DNA of 64,000 nucleotides from Flavobacteriales bacterium (GTDB lineage Bacteria; Bacteroidota; Bacteroidia; Flavobacteriales_F; PHOS-HE28): NCBI GenBank assembly GCA_020635715.1, contig JACJZG010000001.1, positions 186,001 through 250,000 on the forward strand, given 5' to 3'. Both the position numbers and the translations under genes were made by a program. Shown here one piece after another: positions 9,394 through 18,888 of the stretch (positions within the stretch are counted from its first letter, which is position 1; each line of letters starts with the position of its first letter). Under the pieces are notes generated by a model. That model had not been told where the DNA came from and did no database searches. It was given only the letters and a program-made list of their open reading frames with translations.

Positions 9394-10596
9394 GTGTCGA
9401 AGTTGCGATCGGGCCTCCCGTACTTCCTGATCAGGAACGGCCTGCCCTACACCTATCCGAAGCTCCAGCAGGACATCAGTACGGAGGTGCTGGTGGTGGG
9501 TGCCGGCATTACGGGAGCCCTGGTGGCCCACGCTCTGGTCCAGGCCGGGGTGGATGTGGTGGTCGTTGAGCGGCACTCGATCGGAACAGCCAGCACCAGC
9601 GCGAGCACGGCGCTGCTGCAGTATGAGATCGATATGCCGCTGCGCACACTCCGCGAACAGGTGGGCGTGCAGGTGGCGGACAGGAGTTACCTCTTGTGCG
9701 CCCGGGCGGTGACGGACCTCCTCGCCCTTTCCCGATCATTGGGCCCCCACACCGCCAGCGCGCGCAACAGCCTTCAATATGCGAGCCGGCCGAGGGATGT
9801 GAGCGGCATGCAGCAGGAACTGCACATGCGGCAGGCGATCGGTCTGCCTGTGGAATGGATCGATGCCTCCACGCTGCGGGAACGGTTCGGCCTCCGGAAA
9901 AGTGGTGCGCTATTCTCACGCTGTGGCGCGGAGATCGATCCATATGCGTTCACCCATGCGCTCTTCCAGCAGGTCATAGCAGCGGGTGGCAAGGTCTTCG
10001 ACCGCACCCAGGTGGACCGTCATGCGAGGGCCCGGAACGGCACGTATGAGGTCCGCACGAGCGAAGGCCATCGGATCAGCGCGGGACACCTGGTGATGGC
10101 GACCGGCTATACAAGCCAGGACCTGTTGCCCAAGCCGGTGATCGACCTGGACAGCACCTACGCGGTCGCCAGCCAGCGCCTCGATCGGGAAGAGCTCTGG
10201 AGCGAAGAGTGCCTGATCTGGGAAACGGCCAACCCCTACCTATACCTGCGCACCACGCCCGACCGCCGTGTGATCATCGGTGGACTCGATGTGCCCTTCA
10301 AGAACGCGAAGCGGCGGGATGCCTTGATGCCGCGAAGGACACGCCAGCTCACCAAGGCCTTCCAGAAGCTCTTCCCCGAGATCCCCTTCGAGCCGGAGTA
10401 CAGTTGGTGCGGCACCTTCGGCAAGACGAAGGATGGCCTGCCCTACATCGATCAGGATCCACGTGATGGCACCTGGTTCGTGCTCGGCATGGGCGGCAAC
10501 GGCATCACCTTCAGCCAGGTGGGTGCGGCGATCGTGCGCAATGCCGTGCTGGGCCGATCGGATCCGGACAGGGATCTGTTCCGCTTCGATCGGTGA
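9394..10596 (+). CDS. FAD-dependent oxidoreductase (DAO family)
   Basis: 400 aa, starting with GTG at 9394, 9 bp after dps. The Rossmann dinucleotide-binding motif is clear at residues ~31-58 (LVVGAGITGALVAHAL, ending in VVVVERH). The C-terminal part has the FAD-contacting LGMGGNGITFS typical of glycine/D-amino-acid oxidase (DAO)-like enzymes, preceded by WCGTFGKTKDGLPYI. Such enzymes oxidise amines or amino acids with FAD; the substrate cannot be assigned. It may be co-transcribed with dps. It converges with the helicase gene, with only 4 bp between the two stops. Confidence 0.85.
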   Translation: MSKLRSGLPYFLIRNGLPYTYPKLQQDISTEVLVVGAGITGALVAHALVQAGVDVVVVERHSIGTASTSASTALLQYEIDMPLRTLREQVGVQVADRSYLLCARAVTDLLALSRSLGPHTASARNSLQYASRPRDVSGMQQELHMRQAIGLPVEWIDASTLRERFGLRKSGALFSRCGAEIDPYAFTHALFQQVIAAGGKVFDRTQVDRHARARNGTYEVRTSEGHRISAGHLVMATGYTSQDLLPKPVIDLDSTYAVASQRLDREELWSEECLIWETANPYLYLRTTPDRRVIIGGLDVPFKNAKRRDALMPRRTRQLTKAFQKLFPEIPFEPEYSWCGTFGKTKDGLPYIDQDPRDGTWFVLGMGGNGITFSQVGAAIVRNAVLGRSDPDRDLFRFDR

Positions 10597-10600
10597 TCCC

Positions 10601-13006
10601 TCAGGCCTCCCGCTTCACCCAGGCCTGCACCATGCGCAGTTGACCAAAGCTGAAACGATCTCCGAAGTTGGCGCGGGCATCGTTCAACCCCTTCCCTTCG
10701 TTCTCGCGCATCCAGTCGGCGATGGTCTCGCGTTCCTCCATGGGCATGAGCGCATCGATCTCCAACTGGCCCTCGCCGATGCCGCGTGCGAAGTGCCCCT
10801 CGATGGTGCTTCGGGCCATGCTGCGCGAAGCGGCGATCTCGTCGATGCCCATGCCCTCGCGCACCAGCGCATAGGTGGTCTCGTAGGTGCTGCCCTTGGC
10901 GGGCTTGCCTTCACGCCTCGCCTTGACCGTTCGATCACCGGGGTCGACCATACCGGGTTCATCGGCAGGATCATCGCTTGGAGTGCGGCGCTTGCGTTTC
11001 TTCCCGGACCGGCCCTTGGGTCGGTGCTCCTCGGCCCAGGCCCTGGCCTCGCCCACCATGGCCGCGCGTTTCGCCGCAAGACCCTGCTCGATGTCCTTCT
11101 GCCGCTCGATCTCCTCGCCGCGCAGGATGCAGCCCGCCATGTACCCCACCTTGGCCATGGTGCCGATCTTCTTGTTCAGCATGCCATCGATCTCCTTCAA
11201 GGCGTTGCCGTACTCCTTGGCCTTGCTCAGCAGCTCCACCTGGGCCAGGTGCTGGAAGAGCGCCCGCATGCTGGTCTGGAGCATGCCGCCATAATACCCC
11301 GCGCCCTTCGCGATCCGTTCCTGCAACTCCTCCGTCCGTTCCTCGTACAGCAGACGCATCAGCTGGTTCCGGAACTTCTGCGTGTTCTCCTCCTCGGCCC
11401 GCAGGCCATCGCGCAGCACCTGCAACGCGGTCTTCATGGTGTCCTCCTCGAACTGTGCCGTTTCCGGATGGTCCTTCATGGTCCATTCCACCTTGCGCTG
11501 CAGGTCCCCAAGGTCGAAGGTGCCCGTGAGCAGTTGTTGCAGGTACTCGCGCTGGCGGGCCTTCAACTGCTGCGGCAGCGGCTCCTGCGCGGCCCCGCGT
11601 TCGGTGAAGGCGACCACCTCGGCATCGCTGCTCACCACCGAGGGGTCGATACGTGTGCGCAGGATGAGGCCGTCCATGGAACGCAGGCGGGAGAGCGCCA
11701 CATACACCTGGCCCGGTGCGAAGGCGCTGCCCACATCGATGATGGCCTTGTTGAAGGTGAGGCCCTGGCTCTTGTGCACCGTGATGGCCCAGGCCAGCTT
11801 GACCGGGTATTGTTCGAAGGTGCCGAGCAGCTGCTCCTCCTGTTCCTTGGTGCTCGCGTTCACCGTGTAACGCTTGTTCTCCCAGGTCTCACGTTTGAGC
11901 TTGTAGGTGCCCGGTGCAAGCGTATCTCCCACGCCGTCGTACATCCGCACGGTGATCCCGTCCTTATCCAACGACTCCACCCGGGCGAGCTTCCCATTGA
12001 AGTAGGCCTTGTCCACGTCGTTCTTCACGAACATCACCTGTGCTCCCTCCTTCAGTTCGATCCGTTCCAGCACGGGGTACATGCTCTCGGGGAAGTCACC
12101 ATCGGTTATGGCATCGAAGGTGTAGCTCCGACCCGGAAGATCCGCGAGCGCCTGTTGGTTGATGGTGTCGGCGGTCCGGTTGTGGGTGGTGAGGGTGATC
12201 GTCCCTTCCTTCTCCGCAGGCGGTATCACCTCCTTGTAGTGCCGGTTCAGCGCGGCCACGTCCGATGCCGTGATCGTGTTGTTGCGCAGGTTGTTGAGGA
12301 TGTGGATGAAGTCGCCATCCTGCTGCCTGAAGATCCGGTCAAGCTCGATGTGCGCATAGCCGTGCTCCCGCATCACCCGGCTCTCGAAGAAGTGCGCACT
12401 GCGATACCAGCGCTGCAACACGCGCCATTCGTCATCTTTCACCACCGGCGGTAGCTGGTACAGATCGCCGATGAGGAGCACCTGTGCACCACCGAAGCTC
12501 TGGTTGCGGTTCTGCCGCACAGCCCGCATGCGGAAGTCGATGGCGTCGAGCAGGTCGGCGCGCAGCATGCTCACCTCGTCGATGATGAGCAGGTCCACTT
12601 CGCGCAGCACATTGCGCCGGATGTTGTTCAGCGGGTGCCTTCTGGTGAGGGTGTCCTGGTCGTGGAAGCTACCGTGGGCGATGTCGGCGGGCAATTGACG
12701 CTCCGGCACGAACGAGCCAAAAGGAAGGAGGAACTGGGAATGGATGGTGACCCCCTTGGCGTTGAGCGCTGCGATGCCCGTGGGTGCCAGGATGACGTAG
12801 CGCTTGTGGGTGCTGGCGGCGAGGCGGTGGAGGAAGGTGGTCTTGCCCGTGCCGGCCTTCCCAGTGAGGAAGACGTGGCGGTTGGTGCTGTTGATGAACC
12901 GGGCGGCCAAGACGGCCATCTCGGTCTCCACGTGGGCGTCGTGGGTGGGACTTGCAGAACTCACTTCACGAAGATCGGAAGTGCTCTCGTCATGCGGAAA
13001 AGACAT
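10601..13006 (-). CDS. PIF1-like superfamily 1 helicase with C-terminal HTH domain
   Basis: 801 aa. Walker A GKAGTGKT at residues 49-56, Walker B LLIIDEVSM at 139-147, a LIGDLYQLPPV motif III at ~178-188, and the motif V/VI segment HKSQGLTF (411-418) with VYVALSRLRS (434-443) define a PIF1/RecD2-like SF1B DNA helicase. The C-terminal ~100 residues (after a basic KKRKRRTPSDD stretch) contain a helix-turn-helix like the HTH_40/RQC-associated module (STYETTYALVREGMGIDEIAASRSM), probably a DNA-binding arm. It likely unwinds DNA or G-quadruplex structures in replication or repair. It converges with the oxidoreductase gene. Confidence 0.88.
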   Translation of the reverse strand: MSFPHDESTSDLREVSSASPTHDAHVETEMAVLAARFINSTNRHVFLTGKAGTGKTTFLHRLAASTHKRYVILAPTGIAALNAKGVTIHSQFLLPFGSFVPERQLPADIAHGSFHDQDTLTRRHPLNNIRRNVLREVDLLIIDEVSMLRADLLDAIDFRMRAVRQNRNQSFGGAQVLLIGDLYQLPPVVKDDEWRVLQRWYRSAHFFESRVMREHGYAHIELDRIFRQQDGDFIHILNNLRNNTITASDVAALNRHYKEVIPPAEKEGTITLTTHNRTADTINQQALADLPGRSYTFDAITDGDFPESMYPVLERIELKEGAQVMFVKNDVDKAYFNGKLARVESLDKDGITVRMYDGVGDTLAPGTYKLKRETWENKRYTVNASTKEQEEQLLGTFEQYPVKLAWAITVHKSQGLTFNKAIIDVGSAFAPGQVYVALSRLRSMDGLILRTRIDPSVVSSDAEVVAFTERGAAQEPLPQQLKARQREYLQQLLTGTFDLGDLQRKVEWTMKDHPETAQFEEDTMKTALQVLRDGLRAEEENTQKFRNQLMRLLYEERTEELQERIAKGAGYYGGMLQTSMRALFQHLAQVELLSKAKEYGNALKEIDGMLNKKIGTMAKVGYMAGCILRGEEIERQKDIEQGLAAKRAAMVGEARAWAEEHRPKGRSGKKRKRRTPSDDPADEPGMVDPGDRTVKARREGKPAKGSTYETTYALVREGMGIDEIAASRSMARSTIEGHFARGIGEGQLEIDALMPMEERETIADWMRENEGKGLNDARANFGDRFSFGQLRMVQAWVKREA

Positions 13007-13066
13007 GCTTCATGGTTGAACGATGCGGCTCCGGTGGTTGACGACATCATCGTCACCGGCACGAGG

Positions 13067-13074
13067 GCAAGATA
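13067..13074 (-). promoter_or_regulatory. possible -7 element of the helicase gene
   Basis: On the minus strand TATCTTGC lies about 60 nt before the helicase ATG at 13006, matching the TAnnTTGC form of the Bacteroidota -7 element. No convincing -33 box accompanies it. Confidence 0.3.
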
Positions 13075-13121
13075 CGGGACGGCAGAGGATCGGATCCTTA
13101 CCCCCGCTCCACGAAGTTCAA

Positions 13122-15164
13122 CTACGCGACTTCGTCGCTTCGCTGGACAAAGTACATCTCCATTCTTCCTTTCCCTTTCACCTCCACTTCGCCCCTGGCG
13201 GTGAACACGAGTCCTGGTACCTCCTTCACCAGTTCGTAGGTCGCGCTGCTGATATTGACGCGGCCGATGTCCCCGGTGCTCTCCATGCGGCTGGCGGTGT
13301 TCACCGTATCGCCCCAGATGTCGTACTGGAACTTCTTCACCCCCACGATGCCCGCGACCACCGGACCCGAATGGATGCCCAGCCGCATGTCGAAAGCGGG
13401 TCGACCCCCTGCGGTGCGTTCCGCTTTCCTGCGCTGCATGAACTCCTGCATTTCCAGCGCTGCGAGCACGACATCCTCCGCCGAGGCCGACCGGGGATCG
13501 GGCAGACCACCCGCACACATGTACGCATCGCCGATGGTCTTGATCTTCTCGATGCCCCGCGCATCAATGATGTCGTCAAAGGCCCTGAAGCACGCGTTCA
13601 GCTCCTGGACGAGTTCCGCCGCATCCACCTGTGCCGCCACCGTGGTGAAGCCCTTGAAATCCGTGAATAGCACGGAGGCCAGTTCGAAGTGACGCGCGGC
13701 CGCCTCGCCCTGCACCTTCAACTCCTCCGCCACCTCCGCAGGAAGGATGTTCAACAACAACGCGTCGGAGCGGTCACGCTCGGCACGCAGCTCGGACGTG
13801 CGCTCCTGCACTTCCCGATCGAGGTCGTCGCGCTGGCGCTGTACCAGCTTGTTGTGGTGCGCCGCACGGATGGCGAGGAAGACGGTGATGGAAACGGGTA
13901 CCGCCACGAACGAACAATAGGAAGCAAAGAGGCTGAGCCAGTCCGAAAACCCCACACCGGAGAAGCCACTGATGATGCCGAACAACAAGGTGAGCAGGCT
14001 GGAGGCCACGGCCCCACCGCCTATCCAACGGGTGTAGCCCTTGGTCCGCAGCAACCGGATGCCCAGGCGCACGACCTCGACGAAGAACCAGGCCACGATG
14101 ATGCCGAAGAGCGCCAGCAGCAACAGCCCGGGCAGCACCACCCACGGCTGATCGTTGATCAACATGAGCCCGTTCGTGTCGTCCACCAAACCGCGCGATC
14201 GCGCGATCAGGAAGAAGACCACCATCACCGTGACCAGCACCGCACCTATGAGGTAGAGCCGGGCCCTGCCCGCCTTGAGACCAGCGCCCATCTCCCCCAG
14301 CAGACGTATGAGCAGGTAGGAACCCCATGGGAGGAGGAGGAGGTTGAGCGCATGCATCCAACGCTGCACCTCTTCGGACATCCCGAGCATGTCGGTGTTG
14401 CCGGCCAGTTCGCTTACGATGTCCAGAATGGAGACCACCGAGAGCAGGAACACGAGGATCCAGGCCCTGCGCTGCTGTTCACTCCATCCGATCACCAGCG
14501 CCAGCAGGGCGATGATGACGTTGATCCCCACGAAGATGCCGCGATGGACCATGGTGCGCTGGGTGCGGTAGCTGTAGTCCGCCGGATGGAGCGACAGATG
14601 GATCCCGGACCGATCGAGGTCCGCACCGGGAACGCCATCGATCCGAACGGCGATCACCTCCGGAAGGCCATCGCAGCGGAACACGAGCGGAAGTCCCGAA
14701 CCCGGACAGGACGCTTCAGCCACCGCCAGCCGCGTACCGGAAGACCGCAGCCTTTCCTCCCCGTTCAGATGCACCACGAAGGGCACCTCGGCGGAAACAA
14801 GCAGCACGAACGGCTGACCGGCAAGGTCCTTGTCCGGAACGAAGCGGGACCGCAACCAGTGCACACCGTCCATCGCCGGAAGCGTATCACCGCTGGACCC
14901 GAGCATGACCCAGGCGGTATCCACCAGGTCGCGGGCCGCCGCATGGGGAAGGTCGCCCGCGTGATGCCGGGTGTTCTTGTCCAGCAGGTCCATGCCGGGC
15001 ACCCGGCCGCCGTGCCCGGGCACGGATGCCGTCTCCTCGCTGAAGGTGTGCGCGGTGAGCGGGATGTCCGCCGTACCGGGCTTCACCACGATGCTCTGGC
15101 CGGGTGTCAGGTGCACCAGACCAAGGCCGCAGAGCAGGAACAGGGAACGCCGGACCGTCCACAT
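13122..15164 (-). CDS. 7TM receptor fused to class III adenylate cyclase
   Basis: 680 aa from the ATG at 15164; an upstream in-frame start at 15197 would add 11 residues, but 15164 gives a cleaner signal sequence (MWTVRRSLFLL...TPGQS). Positions below use the longer form. Residues ~35-210 are an extracytoplasmic beta domain of the 7TMR-DISM type, ~215-445 contain about seven hydrophobic helices, then a coiled-coil linker (~450-480) and a class III cyclase domain (~485-690). Catalytic features are the metal Asp in FTDFKGF (511-517), EKIKTIGDAYM (550-560) and YDIWGDTVNTASRME (625-639). The Lys/Asp pair in the last two is the adenine-selecting signature, so it probably makes cAMP in response to an external signal. 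Confidence 0.88.
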   Translation of the reverse strand: MWTVRRSLFLLCGLGLVHLTPGQSIVVKPGTADIPLTAHTFSEETASVPGHGGRVPGMDLLDKNTRHHAGDLPHAAARDLVDTAWVMLGSSGDTLPAMDGVHWLRSRFVPDKDLAGQPFVLLVSAEVPFVVHLNGEERLRSSGTRLAVAEASCPGSGLPLVFRCDGLPEVIAVRIDGVPGADLDRSGIHLSLHPADYSYRTQRTMVHRGIFVGINVIIALLALVIGWSEQQRRAWILVFLLSVVSILDIVSELAGNTDMLGMSEEVQRWMHALNLLLLPWGSYLLIRLLGEMGAGLKAGRARLYLIGAVLVTVMVVFFLIARSRGLVDDTNGLMLINDQPWVVLPGLLLLALFGIIVAWFFVEVVRLGIRLLRTKGYTRWIGGGAVASSLLTLLFGIISGFSGVGFSDWLSLFASYCSFVAVPVSITVFLAIRAAHHNKLVQRQRDDLDREVQERTSELRAERDRSDALLLNILPAEVAEELKVQGEAAARHFELASVLFTDFKGFTTVAAQVDAAELVQELNACFRAFDDIIDARGIEKIKTIGDAYMCAGGLPDPRSASAEDVVLAALEMQEFMQRRKAERTAGGRPAFDMRLGIHSGPVVAGIVGVKKFQYDIWGDTVNTASRMESTGDIGRVNISSATYELVKEVPGLVFTARGEVEVKGKGRMEMYFVQRSDEVA

Positions 15165-15211
15165 CGCTGGAAATGTACTGCGCGCCAGCCTACGCACGGT
15201 TCAGGCGGGCC

Positions 15212-15219
15212 TACCTTGG
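15212..15219 (+). promoter_or_regulatory. possible -7 element of the SRAP gene
   Basis: TACCTTGG lies 27 bp before the ATG at 15246 in the short region divergent from the cyclase gene. It matches the local TAnnTTGS form of the Bacteroidota -7 element. No clear -33 box is seen. Confidence 0.35.
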
Positions 15220-15245
15220 TCCGGTGGTCAGGTGGCCACTGAACG

Positions 15246-16019
15246 ATGTGCTACGGAACCAAGGCCCGCACCGAGATGAACCTGCGCATCGCCAAGAGCC
15301 GCGGCGACCGCTCGGCGGTGGACAAGTTGAACGCCCTGCTGCATCCGGAGCTCGACCTGCATTTCGCCAACGGCTTCGAGCACCCGCAGCTGGTGGTCTA
15401 CACCGATGCGGCACCGCGCGAGCCCGAGCTGATGAGCTGGGGGTTGATCCCCGCCTGGGTGAAGGACCGGGCGCAGGCCGATGAGATCCGCAACCGGACG
15501 CTGATCGCGCGCGGCGAGAGCATGTTCGAGAAGCCCTCCTTCCGTGCAGCGGCCGAGAACAGGCGCTGCCTGGTCTTCGTGGAAGGCTTCTACGAGCATC
15601 ACCACTTCGGCAAGCGCACCTACCCCTACTTCATCCACCTGAAGGACCGTCCGCACTTCGCATTGGCCGGGTTGTGGGAGGACTGGACGGACAAGGCCAC
15701 TGGTGAACGAAGGCGCACGTTCAGCATCGTCACCTCCGCGCCGAACGACCTGCTGCGCCGCATACACAACAACCCGAAGATCGATGGTGCACGGATGCCG
15801 GTGATCCTGGCTGAAGCCGACGAGGAACAGTGGCTGGCACCGGTGAACAGCGCCGCTGATGTGGACGCATTGATGCGCCTGGTGCGACCTTACCCCGCCG
15901 AAGCGATGGCGGCCCACCCGGTGGCCCCCCTGCTGGGGAAGGCGGGTTCGGGGAATACCGAACATGCGAGCGAACGGTACGAGTATCCGGAGCTCCTGCT
16001 CGCCGACCCACTGGCCTGA
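15246..16019 (+). CDS. SRAP (YedK/HMCES) family protein
   Basis: 257 aa SOS-response-associated peptidase family protein. Family members covalently trap abasic sites in single-stranded DNA through the N-terminal Cys, exposed after Met removal. Here Cys is residue 2 (MCYGT). Other family motifs are visible: NRTLIARGESMFEKPSFR, the EGFYEHHHFGK segment with the conserved Glu and His region, FALAGLWEDW, and the distal HNNPKIDGARMPVIL with its conserved His. It is usually involved in DNA damage tolerance. It converges with the 2'-5' RNA ligase-like gene, 7 bp between stops. Confidence 0.92.
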   Translation: MCYGTKARTEMNLRIAKSRGDRSAVDKLNALLHPELDLHFANGFEHPQLVVYTDAAPREPELMSWGLIPAWVKDRAQADEIRNRTLIARGESMFEKPSFRAAAENRRCLVFVEGFYEHHHFGKRTYPYFIHLKDRPHFALAGLWEDWTDKATGERRRTFSIVTSAPNDLLRRIHNNPKIDGARMPVILAEADEEQWLAPVNSAADVDALMRLVRPYPAEAMAAHPVAPLLGKAGSGNTEHASERYEYPELLLADPLA

Positions 16020-16026
16020 TGGCCGC

Positions 16027-16632
16027 CTACGGTTGCACCTCCAAGGGAAAGGTGCGCACGTGCTGGTCGATGCTGGTGGCATCCAACTCACGCTTCATCA
16101 GCACCACATCGCTCACGCGCTGCTGCACGGTGCCTCCCTGGTTGCCCAGGAGCGCCCACGCCGTGTTGAACTGGTCGGCTTTGAGCCCCGAGGCGATCAC
16201 CAGGCGCGGATGTTCCTCCACCGCGACACCGAGCTTCTTGATGCGCCGGTTGGTGCGCACATGATCCACGAGCCGCTGGCGCAGGGCTGCGATGGTGCCC
16301 TTCTCCACCACTTCGATGTGGATGCTCCTGCGATCCTCGGAATGGCCTATGCCGGAGAGGTTCAGGCCGAAGGGCGGGAAACCCAGGGACCCGCGTGCGA
16401 TGGCATCGGCCAGGGGCCCTTCATACTCCGGCGGCAGCTCGCTGTTGAGGAGCACGATGCCGGGCATCTGGTAGGCCTCGTTGAAGGTGCCGATGCGTTC
16501 GCGCAAGGCCTGACGCCATTCCAGGATGCGCGCCGCGAGGTGGCTGGCCGGATCGATCACCAACCGGTACTGGCAGGTGTAGACCAGCGTGTCGAACAAC
16601 GACAATGCATCCACGGTGGCCTTGCGCGCCAT
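16027..16632 (-). CDS. 2'-5' RNA ligase-like (2H phosphoesterase superfamily) protein
   Basis: 201 aa from the ATG at 16632, preferred over an in-frame start at 16704 that would run toward the feoA region. The arrangement resembles Bacteroidota proteins annotated as 2'-5' RNA ligase: an N-terminal YRLVIDPASHLAARI strand-helix, FNEAYQMPGIVLL, and a C-terminal HPRLVIASGLKADQFNTAWALL. The latter corresponds to the second H-x-T/S-x-A type motif, but here the His is followed by P-R-L-V-I-A, so the motif is degenerate. The first H-x-T is also not obvious, so catalytic activity is doubtful. Family assignment is moderate. Confidence 0.55.
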   Translation of the reverse strand: MARKATVDALSLFDTLVYTCQYRLVIDPASHLAARILEWRQALRERIGTFNEAYQMPGIVLLNSELPPEYEGPLADAIARGSLGFPPFGLNLSGIGHSEDRRSIHIEVVEKGTIAALRQRLVDHVRTNRRIKKLGVAVEEHPRLVIASGLKADQFNTAWALLGNQGGTVQQRVSDVVLMKRELDATSIDQHVRTFPLEVQP

Positions 16633-16778
16633 GGCACAAAGGAACTCCACGGAACCCGCCCTGTGCACCTCTTCACCAGCGTGTTTCCACGATCGGCCGG
16701 TCAACTTTGAGCGCCCGCGCCATCACCCGATCGGGGGATGGCAGGGACCCGGGCCGAAGCAGACCTTTGCGACCGCGG

Positions 16779-17045
16779 ATGAACGACCAGGCCAACGAAG
16801 TGCAACTTGACGATCTGCCTCTCCGGCATTGGGCGGTGATCCATACCCTGCGTCCGGCGGTAGCGCCGGCGGACCGGGAGCTGTTGCTGCGGTTGACGGA
16901 GCTGGGCTTCCTGCCGGGGGAGCGGGTGCGCATCACGGCGGAGGGTCCGGGAGGACGCGAGCCGCTCGCTGTTCGGGTGGGACACACGACCTTCGCGCTC
17001 CGTCGTCGCGAGGCCTCCTTCATCCTCGTGCGACCGCATGCCTGA
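16779..17045 (+). CDS. feoA: FeoA, ferrous iron transport accessory protein
   Basis: 88 aa, a single SH3-like FeoA domain: LRPAVAPADRELLLRLTELGFLPGERVRI, then PLAVRVGHTTFALRRREASFILV. FeoA proteins bind or tune the FeoB transporter. The start at 16779 fits the domain; longer in-frame starts reach into non-conserved sequence. The stop overlaps the feoB start by 8 bp, showing translational coupling. First gene of a four-gene iron uptake operon. Confidence 0.92.
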   Translation: MNDQANEVQLDDLPLRHWAVIHTLRPAVAPADRELLLRLTELGFLPGERVRITAEGPGGREPLAVRVGHTTFALRRREASFILVRPHA

Positions 17046-18888
17046 CATGGTGGTCGACAGCACGCTCCCTGCGCACATCGCCCTGCTGGGCAACCCGAAC
17101 TGCGGCAAGACCGCGCTCTTCAACCTGTTGACCGGCAGCCGGCAGAAGGTGGCGAACTACGCGGGAGTCACCGTGGAGCGCAAGGAAGGCACCCTGCATA
17201 CGGCCAGCGGGCGGCGCGTGCGCGTGCTGGACCTGCCCGGCGCGTACAGCCTCAACGCCATCAGCAATGATGAAGCCGTGACCCGCGATGTGGTGACCGG
17301 GCGCAGCACGGAGCTGTTGCCGGACCTGCTCGTGTGCGTGGTGGATGCCACCAACCTGCGACTGCATCTCCGGCTGGTGCTGGAAGCGCGCCGGTTGGGC
17401 ATTCCGCTGCTGGTGGCCGTGAACAAGTCCGATCGTGCCGAAAGGCTCGGCATCCGGATCGATATGGACCGGTTGGAGAGCGAACTCGGTGTGCCCGTGG
17501 TGCGAACAGTGGGCGTGAGCGTGAGCGGCGCGCGTGAGCTGCTCGCCCGTTTGGATGTGCCCGTCTCCACCGCGGCCAGCAGCGCATGGCATGCACCGGA
17601 CATCCATGCAGTGACGCACACCCAGCAGGAGGTGCATCGGATCTACGAGGCGGTGGTGACCGAACCTGCGGTGGACCACGACCCGAGCGATCGCATCGAT
17701 CGGGTGCTCATGCATCCGTGGTGGGGTCTGCTGATCCTCACCGCCGTGCTCTTCGTCATCTTCATCGCGGTGTTCTCCATCGGCGATGTGCTGGCCGGTG
17801 GGATCGAGGCCGGTTTCGGATGGCTCGCCGGGCTGCTGGCCACCCGCATGGACGATGGGCTGCTGCGCGGGCTCCTGGTGGAAGGCGTGATCGGCGGCGT
17901 GGGCGGCGTGCTCGTCTTCCTGCCACAGATCCTCATCCTCTTCTTCTTCATCCTGGCCCTGGAATCGAGCGGATACCTGCCTCGCGCCGCCTTCCTGCTG
18001 GACCGGCCCATGAGCAAGGCCGGCCTCTCCGGGCGCTCCTTCATCCCCCTGCTCTCCAGCTTCGCCTGCGCCATACCCGGCATCATGGCCACGCGCAGCA
18101 TCACCGACCGCCACGCACGGCTCACCACCATCCTCATCGCTCCGCTGATGGCTTGTTCCGCGCGGATCCCGGTGTACACGCTGCTGGTCGCCGCCCTCTT
18201 CCCCGGGGAACCCTTCACCGCCACCCTGATCATGGTGGGGCTCTATGCCCTGGGTGTGGCCAGTGCCATGGCCGTGGCTTGGGTGATCCAACGGGGACGA
18301 CGCACCCGCACCCCGCTGCTGATGGAACTGCCGAGCTACGAATGGCCCGATGTGCGCAGCCTGCTCATCGGCTTGTGGGAGCGGGCCATGATCTTCCTCC
18401 GCCGGGTGGGCACGATCATCCTGGCGCTCACCATCATCATGTGGGCGTTGTACACCATCCCTTCGCCCCGTGCACACGCTGATGGAAGCCCGATGGAACG
18501 GAGCATCGCCGGTGAGATCGGCCGTGGACTGGAGTACGTGTTCCGGCCCATCGGTTTCAACGAACACATCGCCATTGCACTGGTGCCCGGCATGGCCGCA
18601 CGTGAGGTGGTGGTGAGCTCCCTGGGACTGGTGTATGCGATGGAGGGCGATGCGGATGAAGTGGGCGCCCAGCTCGAAGAACGCATCAGCGCGGAATGGT
18701 CCCTGGCCACCAAGCTTTCCTTGCTGTTGTGGATGGTGTTCGCGCCGCAATGCATCAGCACTTTCGTGGCCGTGAAGCGCGAGACGGGCTCCTGGAAGTA
18801 CATGTGGCTGATGGGCGGATACCTCTTCGCGCTGGCGTACCTTGCCAGTCTCTTCACCTACCAACTGACCAACGCGCTCACCGCCTGA
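17038..18888 (+). CDS. feoB: FeoB, GTP-driven ferrous iron transporter
   Basis: 616 aa. The N-terminal G-domain shows G1 GNPNCGKT (residues 18-25), the G3 DLPGAYSLN region and the G4 NKSD. The membrane part has two Gate domains with many hydrophobic helices, including LLSSFACAIPGIMATRSI with the conserved Cys-Ala-x-Pro-Gly motif and a second Gate near MAAREVVVSSLG. This is shorter than E. coli FeoB (773 aa), mainly because of a short spacer after the G-domain and a short C-terminus, but it seems complete. It imports Fe(II) across the inner membrane. It overlaps feoA and, through TGATG at 18886-18890, the next gene. Confidence 0.95.
   Translation: MPDMVVDSTLPAHIALLGNPNCGKTALFNLLTGSRQKVANYAGVTVERKEGTLHTASGRRVRVLDLPGAYSLNAISNDEAVTRDVVTGRSTELLPDLLVCVVDATNLRLHLRLVLEARRLGIPLLVAVNKSDRAERLGIRIDMDRLESELGVPVVRTVGVSVSGARELLARLDVPVSTAASSAWHAPDIHAVTHTQQEVHRIYEAVVTEPAVDHDPSDRIDRVLMHPWWGLLILTAVLFVIFIAVFSIGDVLAGGIEAGFGWLAGLLATRMDDGLLRGLLVEGVIGGVGGVLVFLPQILILFFFILALESSGYLPRAAFLLDRPMSKAGLSGRSFIPLLSSFACAIPGIMATRSITDRHARLTTILIAPLMACSARIPVYTLLVAALFPGEPFTATLIMVGLYALGVASAMAVAWVIQRGRRTRTPLLMELPSYEWPDVRSLLIGLWERAMIFLRRVGTIILALTIIMWALYTIPSPRAHADGSPMERSIAGEIGRGLEYVFRPIGFNEHIAIALVPGMAAREVVVSSLGLVYAMEGDADEVGAQLEERISAEWSLATKLSLLLWMVFAPQCISTFVAVKRETGSWKYMWLMGGYLFALAYLASLFTYQLTNALTA

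Noticed and set aside
10433..12454. 673-residue plus-strand frame antisense to the helicase
   Set aside because: It mirrors the helicase codons of a GC-rich gene; the minus strand has intact Walker and helicase motifs.
17020..18864. 614-residue minus-strand frame over feoB
   Set aside because: Low-complexity H/G/Q-rich product antisense to a clear FeoB with intact G motifs.
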